Shown one piece after another: positions 35,292 through 44,815 of a stretch of DNA of 64,000 bases (position 1 is its first letter; every line of letters begins with the position of its first letter). The position numbers and the translations under genes were made by a program. The notes below the pieces were generated by a model, which did no database searches, had not been told where the DNA came from, and saw only the letters and a list, made by a program, of their open reading frames with translations. Origin of the DNA: Gnomoniopsis sp. IMI 355080 (lineage: Eukaryota > Ascomycota > Sordariomycetes > Diaporthales > Gnomoniaceae); the NCBI GenBank assembly GCA_027946555.1, contig JAPEVC010000058.1, positions 62,001 to 126,000 of the forward strand, in the 5' to 3' direction.

Positions 35292-37159
35292 ATTGACGTG
35301 CTTTGTGAGTTTGACTGTGTATTAATGGACAAGGGGACTAAAGTAAGGGGGGAGAAGAGGTTGTGAGATTGATGTTGTTGGTAGAGTGTCAATTATTTGT
35401 TTGGATTCGCAGCTCAGTTGTTGCTGAAATACATCCAGCCATACAAAGCTGCGAGGAGAAGTTGGAATTGGGATTGGAATGACGCAAGGCAGAGACCAAT
35501 GGTCATAATTACCTCTTTTGCTCTTTTGGGGGAGCTGTAGCTCCGGGAGCGTACAGGCGGCAAGCTGCACGTCGTGATGACGTACTTTGGTGTTGAAAGG
35601 TGTCAAGCTGTCTCATTCGGGCTTGGTCTCTTTTGCTTCTTCGAAAACTCGCATTTTCTATCAAGTAATATCGCATCATTACTTTCGTGCCTTGGTCGGC
35701 CTCGGCGCGCCAAGTCGTATGTACGCAGTATGTATGTAATGTGATAATTCCACTATGAGAGTACGAACACCACCTTGAGTCCGTCAACCCTTCAGATTCA
35801 TCGAGTCTTATCGGAGGAAACCCTGCCTAATGTGCGATCAGCTATGAGCTCATAAATTCCACCAAATTGCGCATCTATATGTCATTTCCTTTGGCCTCCT
35901 TGGGCTCCCTGTGGAGGAGGGCCTTCTAGAAGCGTTACGCCGACAATGTTCACCGAGACGAGGAAAATCACCTGGGATTCTAAATATAATCCAGGCACAA
36001 CACTCGCTCACCCCCCTACCCTTGTCATAGCCTTACTCGGGAGGCTCTACCGGGCGGGCCGTGTGCGCAACAAGGTGGCATCCAACCTAAATTCAACTTC
36101 ACTTGATCACTTCGCTTTTCTACACAGACTCGCTGCATTATTCCCCATACTTAGTATCCCAAAAGGTCATGGGAGTTCGAACTTCTGCCACTTTCCCTTT
36201 GCGTCCAATAAAGAAAACAGCATACTGCCTACTGGTCTAGCCAAAGATGCCCATGAGCGAGTGCTTGGGAACTTTCTAGCAAATCCCCCGACAAAACCTG
36301 ACCCTGCTACCCACGTGAATAGGCCCCATCGACGAGTCAAGTGCCATCTCGTCAAACAAGGCGATGCCGCCTGAAACTGGGCGCTTCCAAGACGTTTTGC
36401 TGGCGGACCTCACAGCGCCTACCGCTCCAAATTGATTGCTTGTGTCATCCCATACTGAGGTGTTCATGCGCGCGCGGGCGGTTGAGTCTAAAAGAAACGG
36501 ACTGTCAGTGCGTTTGGACGATATCAGCTGTTTATTATTAGGGCAGAAGGTGTGCCACCCCATCGAGGATCTCTAATGTGCGAATGCAGATCCAGCCCCC
36601 GCGCATAAAGAGCTTGGAATCAACCTTTAATTCATTCTTCTCTCGTCGCATCTATCTTCCCAAGAAGGCGCGATGAGACGATGTACACTTCCAAGCAATG
36701 CGGCCCTCCCAGCCTTGTGACGACCGGGGTGGCCTGAGTAAATGCTCGGGTGTTTGCGACAGTCCCCGTGCTCTTGGTTCAGGCTATTACAGTTCATTTT
36801 GTTTGACATCAGGCACTGCCTTGATACCGAGAACCAGCTAGAGTTCTTGGCGTGGTGCGATGAGGAAATCAAAGGAGAAGCGGGTCTTGTTAGACACGGT
36901 CAAAAGGGTCAAAATACGATCGCGATTTCAGTAATAATGAAAAGACATTCCGACTCTCCTTCTGTCGTTCCCTGTCGGTGTGAGTTTCCAACTGTTTGGT
37001 TGTAGCTTGCGCAGCTCGTTGTTATACTTGGTTCTTCATACGAGTTTCTGCTGAGCAGCTGGATTTTCACGTTGATCACGTCCCTCGTTCTATAAAGCGT
37101 ACATACAGCTGCTCTGCTCGCATGCCTAGAGTACTATCTGCGATCCATCATATTCAAAG
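35292..37159. promoter_or_regulatory. Divergent upstream region (mitochondrial protein / cutinase)
   Basis: 1.9 kb between divergent starts, without supportable ORFs. A TATA box for the cutinase is at 37091-37096. The side next to 35291 is AT-rich. Confidence 0.4.
37091..37096 (+). promoter_or_regulatory. TATA box of the cutinase gene
   Basis: TATAAA sits 69 bp before the cutinase ATG, a usual distance for inducible fungal secreted-enzyme genes. Confidence 0.5.
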
Positions 37160-38106
37160 ATGAAGCCCTCCCTCTTCCTGAGTGTCTCCCTCCCGGCCAT
37201 TGTCCTCGCAGCTCCAATTTCAGACCCTGTTTCCGGCTTGACAACGCACATTCGCACCCTCTTTACCTCGATATCCTCTTCCCTCGTATCTCGCGCCGCT
37301 CCCTATGCCACCACGGCCAACGAGCTTTCAGACGGCACCCCATGTCGCGACGTAACTCTCATCTATGCCCGCGGCACCACGCAAGACGGCAATATTGGCG
37401 CCGCCGGTGATGTCGGCCCACTCATGATGAACAATCTCTCCGCCATCATAGGCGCAGATAAGCTGGCCGTCCAAGGTGTGGACTACGATGCCGATGTTGC
37501 GGGGTTTTTGGGTAATTTAGTCGGAGCGGATGATGATGGGGCGAAGACCATGGCGGATTTGGTCACCAGGGTAAGTTCTTGGACAAAAAGGAAGGGGGGG
37601 GGGGTTTGAGGAGAAGAGCGCAGGTCTACATATTCACGTGCTGTTGAAAAGGCATGAGTGAGCCGGCAAAAGACCACTGGAGCTAATTACTTTCTACGAG
37701 TACAGGCCAGCACGCAATGTCCTGCAACCAAGATCGTGATGTCGGCATACTCCCAAGGTGGCCAGCTTGCGCATACTGCGGCCGATAATTTGGCCAACAG
37801 CGCAGCCTTGAACCAAATTGCGGCCGGTAAGCCACCCCCGACCCCTTCCCAGACCAAACAACCAAAGTCTTTCCTCATCAAAGTTTTCTGGCATGATGGC
37901 TTCGGCTGACCAGTTTTAAAGTTGTGATATTCGGCGATCCCAACAACGGCGATCCTGTAGGTACTATCGCCGCGGACAAGGTGAAAATCATTTGTCATGA
38001 CGGAGACAATATCTGCGATGGAGGTGTGCTTGTACTTCCTCCGCATTTGAACTATCAAATCGATGCGAAAACGGCGGCCGACTTCATTGCCTCCAAGGTG
38101 GCATAA
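37160..38106 (+). CDS. Cutinase-family serine esterase (CE5)
   Basis: Secreted alpha/beta-hydrolase that cuts ester bonds of plant cutin or, in close relatives, acetylxylan. Exons 37160-37570, 37706-37826 and 37922-38106 give 238 residues. Signal peptide MKPSLFLSVSLPAIVLA, then a short pro-region. The mature core starts with TPCRDVTLIYARGTTQDGNIG, the cutinase strand-1 signature with the first disulfide Cys. The nucleophile motif is AYSQGG with Ser near 153, a conservative change from GYSQGG. The acid lies in CHDGDNICDGG, which also carries the second disulfide pair, and the catalytic His is in PPHLNYQ. The triad is complete. Intron 1 contains an 11-G run at 37594-37604. The gene faces the laccase tail to tail, 420 bp apart. 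Confidence 0.92.
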
Positions 38107-38526
38107 AGGTTGGGTGTCTGCTGAAGTTTGTCTGGAGGATTAGGTACGTACAGACATGATTGATCACTAGAGGGAACGAAATCCTTGGCCTCTTCAGATC
38201 ACGGCCCATAATGTCTAGTAGATATACCATCTCATCTTGACTGAAGTTTCTCCTTGTGTGCCCAAATATCTGGCAGTTTCAAAAGTTCCCTCACTCGCCT
38301 TGCGCAGCAATTACGCGGAAAGAACGGAGAAAGTATTCTAGGAGGAGAATTATAAGAAACGTTGAATTACAGTCTATAAAAAGTACAAACCCTTTCCTCA
38401 TTTCTAATAAATCACTTGCAGAACAGCCACCGGCGCGTAGAAGCCTACCCGGACCGAATAACAACGACCACCATAACTTTTCAATATTTACAAGAATTTG
38501 ATACACGACCCCATCACACCTTCGAT
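38107..38526. terminator. Shared 3' region between convergent cutinase and laccase genes
   Basis: 420 bp between two facing stop codons, AT-richer than the flanking genes, with AATAAA-like runs on both strands. It should hold both polyadenylation regions. No ORF. Confidence 0.45.
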
Positions 38527-40453
38527 TTAGACTCCACTGTCTATTTGATCCACCACATCATTGTTGGTATATGCGTCCCAATCAACACAGGTCTGGTTGA
38601 CCTTGGAGGGGATGCTGAGCTTCTTGACCGCGTCGGGCTCCACAATGAATTGCATGAAGAAACCCGCGCTCGCGTGCCACGCAATGTGACAGTGGAAGGG
38701 CCACACGCCGGGGTGATTGGGATCAAATTGCACGACGATGTAGCCTTGAGCCTGTACCTGCTGCACGTCACGACGCTGCGGGTTCGTCGGATTGGTAATT
38801 TTGCCGTCCCAGCTGCCCGTACCTGAAGCAAGGACATACATGTTGAAACCGTGAAGGTGGATGGGGTGGCTAATTTTCGTTTGTCAGCCCAGGCAGCAGA
38901 GACAGGAGCGGTGGTAGAAATACTTACGCTGCTGGTGTAGTGTTGTTGACAATCATCCTCACGCTCGAATTCGTATACAGATTCCGAATATTTGCCTCAG
39001 GGTCGAAGGTTGTCACTCCCTGGTTGACAGCCAACAGCGCCGGGTCGTTATAGTCCACACGCGCAGATTGGCCATCAAAGTCCCAGAGTGTAACGCCTGA
39101 GCCGTTGGTGAATAGCGTCACGTTGTACGTGTGAGTATACGACGGGGTGGGCGGCGTGATGGAATAATAGGGCACCGTGAGACTGAGGTCGTCATTGGCG
39201 CAGGTGCCAGGGTCGGGCACATTCCATGCCTGGGAAGTGGGCGTCGCGGTGGTGTCTGCGGAGGAGTAGTAGACGGCGGCAACAGCGTAAGGTTGGTTCG
39301 TGTTAGAGCAAGAAGTAATGTTGGACCGCATCCAGTAAGAGGAGGTTGCGGTGCCGACGTTTGCAGTAACAAGCACGTCAGTCCGTTGCCCGACACCCAG
39401 AGTCACGACCTTAGTGGTGTAAGGCTTCACCTCGACGTAGTCGTTGGCGATGACCGTCAAAGTGTGCCCGTCGAGGGAGAAGCGCTGAACGGCCTCGGAG
39501 CCACTGTTGATGAGCCGCAGACGGTGCGTCTTGCCGTAGGTAAGCTTGAACTTGGAGATACCGGCATTGTTTGTGCACTTGGTCGTGTCACCCGCAGCGA
39601 CAGTTGAGCAGTTGAAGTTCATCTTTCCGTTGATCAGATTGTTGTCCGAGACCACGGGTGCAGCTCCGGCAGTCAGCGTTTTTTCAACAAGCGTCAAGTA
39701 ATCAGTATGGTACCAATCCGAGAGCATGACCGGCCCAAGGTCAATGTCGTAGGCCTGATTGGTTGGGCCGTAAACAACAATGGGTCCCAGAGCACCGCCA
39801 GAGTATTGAGACGAGTAGTGCGAGTGATACCACGAAGTGCCATAGAGTTCAGCCTTGAAAGAGTAGGTGTAGCTTTTGCCAGGGGCCACGGGACACTGAT
39901 CAACACCAGGGACACCATCATCCCAAGGAGTGGCAGTCTGAAGGAATCCGTGCCAGTGGAGAGCAGTACCTTCCTCTGGGCCAGTGATGTTATTATGCAG
40001 AGTAACTTGAATAGTGTCGCCCCAATTGGCTTCGATAGTGGGCCCAGGGAAAGCTCCGTTGACAAGCAAGACAGGGCGCTGATAGCCATCTGGGGCGATT
40101 GTGCTGCGGCTGATGGTGAAGTCGTACGATCGAACAATGCCGGTAGAGGGAGAACTAGTATAGTAATTGGTGTTTGATGCCGTTTTGGTGCCCCAAGGAT
40201 ATCCATTGGGTAGCGGGTTGTTTGTCAAGAACAGGGGCAAGGTAACGGCCGTGAGGGTACCAAGGAGCGATGATCTGAGACGCTGTCAATAAATGATGCT
40301 GTAATTTTTTAAATCTTTGGCATGTTGTATTCAGGTTCCTTACCCATTGGTCAAGGTCTGGCCCAGGGCGGCTGTGACCGTGTACAGGAAGCTGATGGTG
40401 GAAGCCACAGTCCCCAGTACTCCTCCTAAGAGGCTACTGACCATAGAACCCAT
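38527..40453 (-). CDS. Ascomycete laccase (multicopper oxidase)
   Basis: Secreted blue copper oxidase that takes electrons from phenols and reduces O2 to water. Exons 40453-40344, 40274-38928 and 38869-38527 give 599 residues. The four copper motifs are present: L1 HWHG near 142, L2 WYHSHYSSQYSGG near 186, L3 HPIHLHG at ~487 and L4 HCHIAWHASAGFF at ~545. The chain ends in DSGV, the C-terminal plug of ascomycete laccases. The residue ten after the L4 Cys is Phe, a position that tunes T1 redox potential and is often Leu in ascomycetes. The N-terminal exon (MGSMVSSLLGGVLGTVASTISFLYTVTAA) carries the hydrophobic signal. About ten N-x-S/T sites are present. Roles may be lignin or phenol oxidation, pigment formation or detoxification. 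Confidence 0.94.
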
Positions 40454-41063
40454 TTTGCCAAGTTAGTGGCTGTCAAAAAAGAATGACTTTAGAATGGAAA
40501 GAAATGAAGGAATGCTGTATAAGCCTGAGAAAGAATTCCGTGAACGAAGGAACGAAAATCTTTCTACTGAATGAGAGGTATGGCTGAATGAGTGAGCCTT
40601 GAGTGGATGTCGAGAACTTCATTTTGCTTGACGAGAAAGTCGACGAGATTTATATCAAGATCACATTGCGCACGTACACAAGTCTGCCCCATAACGTCCA
40701 GCCGCTGTGAAGTTGTCCGAGGGCTAAGAGAACAAAGCTTCCGAGATGGACCTACGCAACGGCTCCCGGATGGCGAGGTAGAGAGGCTCGAGATACACCA
40801 CGACCGTGCAGTGGCGTTCGGCTAGCCCATGAGCCTGAGCTACTGCAGGAACGTCATGGTGTGCAAGAAAACATGTCTAGTGGAAGCCTTGAAAGGATAA
40901 TGTAGAGAGAATACGACTTTTTGGTGCCGGTGGAGTCAAGAGCTCAGCTCCCGATACGAATTCCTTCCTCACTCAGCTCGAAAAGCGGTACACCTACAAT
41001 CAGAGGAGAATGACACTGCCACTTGGCAATGCTGAGACGTCAATGAAGTCACAGCTGGCTGCC

Positions 41064-41064
<1 letters not shown>

Positions 41065-41095
<31 letters not shown>
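41065..41095 (+). repeat. Poly(A) tract, 31 nt
   Basis: Uninterrupted run of 31 A in intergenic DNA upstream of the laccase. It could be a simple homopolymer or the 3' end of a retroposed transcript; I see no coding remnant beside it. Confidence 0.8.
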
Positions 41096-41097
<2 letters not shown>

Positions 41098-42370
41098 CCT
41101 TATATCGCTGCCCGGCCAAAATTTATGGTACTACCCGCTGGAGAATTGGCAGTGACCCACGGGCCTGGGTCATCGTAGTACAAAGGTTGCCTAGTGGCGT
41201 GTACCAGTTCAGCAGCGGGTAGACTAGCAGCCAGTTAGTCAGGAGAATGTCCAAGTTGGGAATAAGACCAATGGCCAGTGCTTATCCAAGCTGCTGCCAA
41301 AATTGGAATCACCTTGTCAGAAGCACTTCATCATGGAGCGAACAATGACTGAAACGCGCTGTTGGGAAACCAACACCGATAACTCCAACAGAGCCGCGCG
41401 TTATTAGCCATAGAACTTAAAAACTCAAACCAACGCGAATTGCCGTATGATCTGCAAGACGCGAGAGTAGCACGCCCATCCGAAAGGCCGAATTAGCGCA
41501 CAGTTATCCATCCGAAAGTCGCCGGAAAGGTACAAGCTGCTGTTGGCGAAGGTCGTGTGTTCTTCCTGTGCGGTTGCTTTGTTAGGCGCGCCAAGAATTT
41601 TACTTCTCCGGGGCACGGCCGCCAAAATCTGCCATCCCGTCTTCAAAATCAAATCGAATACTGATCATCAGTCGGGCTTCACGACGCTGGGTGGGCCGTG
41701 TATCATGCATACACATTTAATCAGTTTTAATCCGAGTACTGCCACAGTACGGCGGTGTTTCCCTGTGCCCCCGTGAGCAGTCTATCCCTTTGAACCGCTA
41801 AGACGCTCAATTTCTGGAAACCTGAGTATACCTTTGTTGCACAGGGCGCGAACAAGTCTCCTGCTTTTTTGCAAGCGTCGAAGCCCGGCTTCGGCTTGGA
41901 AGTGCATCCTCTGAAGCTGTCAAGGCGTATAACCAAGGAGCTCGTGCTGGCGAGACGATGTGGGGGTAAGGGCATTCCGGCCCCAGTATTCTTCGACCAG
42001 CTGAGTTCGGTGAACATACTGTCTGCGTACAGGAACGCAAGATAAGTATCGCCAGCAACTGAGCACAACTTAGTGCAAGACTAGAGCTTCTAGCAGATAT
42101 ATCTTAGTCCCCCATCTCGGGGGCTAAGCTATTGTTGAACCTGGCTCAGGGCTATATGCAGGGGAAGTTTGGTTGTTGGTCTTACGGCGAAGCCCGTCCG
42201 TGCTTCTTCCAGAACTTTGCTCTTAACACCGAGTTTAGTAACTGGCTTTGTTAGTTCTATCGGGTGAATATACGTAAAACACTGAAACAACCGGTCTCGA
42301 CAGCTACTGCAGAAGAATTTGAGCAATCGCCCTGATTTGTGAAAAGTTGAGCGCTTGCAGATATGGCTCA

Positions 42371-42390
42371 ATACCTAGGTACCTAGGTAT
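42371..42390. repeat. ATACCTAGGTACCTAGGTAT palindrome
   Basis: Perfect 20-bp palindrome and the longest copy of the CCTAGG family in the window; 18 of 18 core bases match the element at 26269-26286. Confidence 0.7.
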
Positions 42391-42778
42391 TGAAGACCCT
42401 CCAATTACTCAGCAGCCCCACCCATGGGAGACTTCAGATCTCACCCATAGGTCAGGAGTAGTCGCAAAACTCGACCGTCGACCATAAATTGTGGCAAACC
42501 ATATGCTCGTTCAGGTTGCTTGGTGATCCTCGTCCCCGTCGGCAACGAGAGAAGGGAAATGTATAACTGGCACGCTTGACAACAAGCTCAGCAATACGAA
42601 GAGGTTCATCATATGCGCTGGAATTTGGAAAAAAAAAAAAAAACGATGAGCTTCCCAGTCTTAACGCCTTCCTGGATTTGCCGGGGTATATGGTATTTAT
42701 TTTGTACATCAGCCGAGCGACAACCTCGGAGCATCCTCTCTAGACACCTCTCGATGGCCGAGTCACAGGTTCTGTCGG

Positions 42779-43395
42779 TCAGGATTCGTTTGGTCGTGAG
42801 AAGGGTGCTCGGTGGGCCGCTGCCATGATGATAGGACCCCGGCGCGAGTTTGCGTAGGCTTGTTGCATGATAGGAGAGGCATCGGATCGGATTACGCTGC
42901 CGATAGACATGAAAAAGCTGCGGAAGCAAAGCGTCAGCCGGTGTTCCTATTCCCAGTTCGGCCGCCCAAGGATGCATAGCATACCCGAATGTTGCACCGG
43001 ATGCGCCCATATATTGCCCCAGTGTCCTCATTATTCCGTTGGGTCCTGCGCCGTATCTGAAGATGCTGACCGTGCCTGGTGGAAATCAGTCTCACAATGC
43101 GGTCCCATGGTGGGCAGGGGGGCAGGAGCGGAGCAGCTGTGCTGGATCGTACCATAGATGAAGCCAATGATGATACCAACAGCTGTTCAGAAATGTCAGA
43201 ACACTTTCCAGGATCAATTGGGCTACTAAGATACATACTACCACCCATCATAGCACCCATCTTGGCTGCGTCATGTTAGCCTGGCCGATCTTTGTGTCCG
43301 AGGAAGGCCTGCGGCGAATGGGAAGGGGAGGGGGACTCTTTACCTTTGTCGATGTTCGAAGGGCCAGCATGGCCATGATTGACTGGAACGGGCAT
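42779..43395 (-). CDS. mgr2: Mgr2/Romo1 family subunit of the TIM23 translocase
   Basis: Small inner-mitochondrial-membrane protein that couples Tim21 to TIM23 and gates lateral release of presequence proteins. Five exons: 43395-43344, 43265-43239, 43182-43153, 43075-42985 and 42917-42779, total 112 residues, close to yeast Mgr2 (113). The spliced protein reads MPVPVNHGHAGPSNIDK, AKMGAMMGGTVG, IIIGFIYG, then RYGAGPNGIMRTLGQYMGASGATFGF and FMSIGSVIRSD. The two Gly-rich membrane helices (MMGGTVGIIIGFIYG and GASGATFGFFMSIG) are the family hallmark. All phases close. Exons 2 and 3 are only 27 and 30 nt. The C-terminal ~35 residues are a basic hydrophilic tail, the region trimmed in yeast Mgr2. 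No single ORF spans the gene, so simple ORF calling would miss it. Confidence 0.93.
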
Positions 43396-44753
43396 GTTGA
43401 CTGGTCCGTTGCTGTCCTTTCAGTCGAATGATGGCAAGCTTGGGTTGATCAAAAGGCAGCTTTGGGCGTGTTGCAGTCTCCCGTCCTTTGCAAAGGCACA
43501 AGCCGAGAGTGACGGAATAGCAACTCCACCTTTTGAACTTCTTTCCCCAGGTGCTCGTGTCAAGCCACAATTGAGCAGCCATTGGGGCAATCTAATCCCT
43601 GCCCCCCCCCACCTTACCCATGTGGCTAAGTCTCTCGTCTGAGCCTCCTCCACTGGGGCGGGCTCATTATCCTTCTGGGAGCGCCTACCACAGTACCTAA
43701 TCTGTATATGGCCTTTCTGTTTGAAAGTGCAAGCAAGATGGGATGAGCAAGAATTTATACCCAGATAATAAGCATCGGGTACCATAGTAACATATCCCTT
43801 CCCTGAGGAGACATATTGTTGTCCCAAAAAATTGGGTCCCTTGGTAGTGCAGGTCTGAGAACTTCCACTTACTCTTGATTCGATCCAGTCTGCATCATTG
43901 TCTGGAGAGTACAAGGGCCATTGGAGTGAGGAGTGTCGCGCGTGTCTCCTGGATTAAGCAGGCCTACCAGGTTGGGATGTGACCCGAGCCAGAGGGCGCT
44001 AAAACCAAAAGCGCCAAACAGACAGAACCTTACCACCTGCAGCACACTGGACCACCGGCACACTACCACCAACACTGGGGACAGACCGGGACGTTGCTTG
44101 TTGTTGCTACTGCTGCTGCTGGCTTTGACATCCATTCTACTTTGTTGTCCACCTGCATCAATCCACAGCGCATTTCTGAACATCGCCATTTCTATTGCCA
44201 TCCACCACTGCACACAAGGCCCTTCTCTCAACTGTTAGGTGAGTTCGCCGTTTCCGTTCGCTCATGTTGGAGTCGCTTCCCATCTTTCGGCCTGTCTCGC
44301 GCGACGTTGGCCGCCGTTCTGACGCGGTTTGGTTTCTGGTCGCTTTGGTGGCTGATAGCCGATGACCTCAACTGCATCTTGCACCCGACTTCTTCCCACT
44401 TCCCATCCACTTGACCAACAGGGCTGACACATCCAATCTCCACTCCCAGCGCCATCAGCAATCCGACCTCTTCGACCCACTGCTAGTATTTCTGCCATTT
44501 CGCCTACTCCTCCCGAAATAGAAAGCATCTTCGACTTGGCCGACACGCATGCTCGCGTCACTTCAACGCAGCCCGTCACACCTCGCTGAGTTTCGCCCTT
44601 CCACTGCCGTCACGACCGCGACCTCAATCGTGTACATGGTGTCAACCTTGGGCCGAGACGATTCTTGCGACACCCAACAAACACAACCACGTCGCCGCGA
44701 CTCGCTTGAGCCAGTCCACCACCGATCCCGCGTTTCCCCGCCAGTTCTTCCTC
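43396..44753. promoter_or_regulatory. Divergent upstream region (mgr2 / FHA protein) with overlapping uORFs
   Basis: 1.36 kb between divergent starts. The right part (44040-44750) is C/T-rich and looks like a long 5' leader of the FHA gene. A GTGAGT at 44239 could begin a leader intron. A run of 9 C lies at 43602-43610. Confidence 0.45.
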
Positions 44754-44815
44754 ATGACTGCCGTCGCCAGCCCTCCCAGCTTTGCGAATATCAACCGGTC
44801 GGCATGGGGGCTTAA
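44549..44815 (+). promoter_or_regulatory. Upstream ORF overlapping the FHA-protein start
   Basis: ATGs at 44549 and 44636 share a frame that runs to a stop at 44815, 62 bp past the main ATG (44754) and out of frame with it. If both lie in the mRNA they should reduce translation of the main ORF. Transcription starting after 44636, or leader splicing, would remove them. Confidence 0.35.

Larger units (their letters stand above)
40454..42778. promoter_or_regulatory. Laccase upstream region and spacer, with poly(A) tract
   Basis: No supportable ORF in 2.3 kb. On the minus strand a TATAAA lies at 40654-40649, about 200 bp before the laccase ATG. The region also holds a 31-A run at 41065-41095, a 20-bp CCTAGG palindrome at 42371-42390 and a 15-A run near 42629-42643. 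Confidence 0.4.

Noticed and set aside
39131..40177. Plus-strand frames of 156-158 codons
   Set aside because: Shadows of the laccase gene on the opposite strand.
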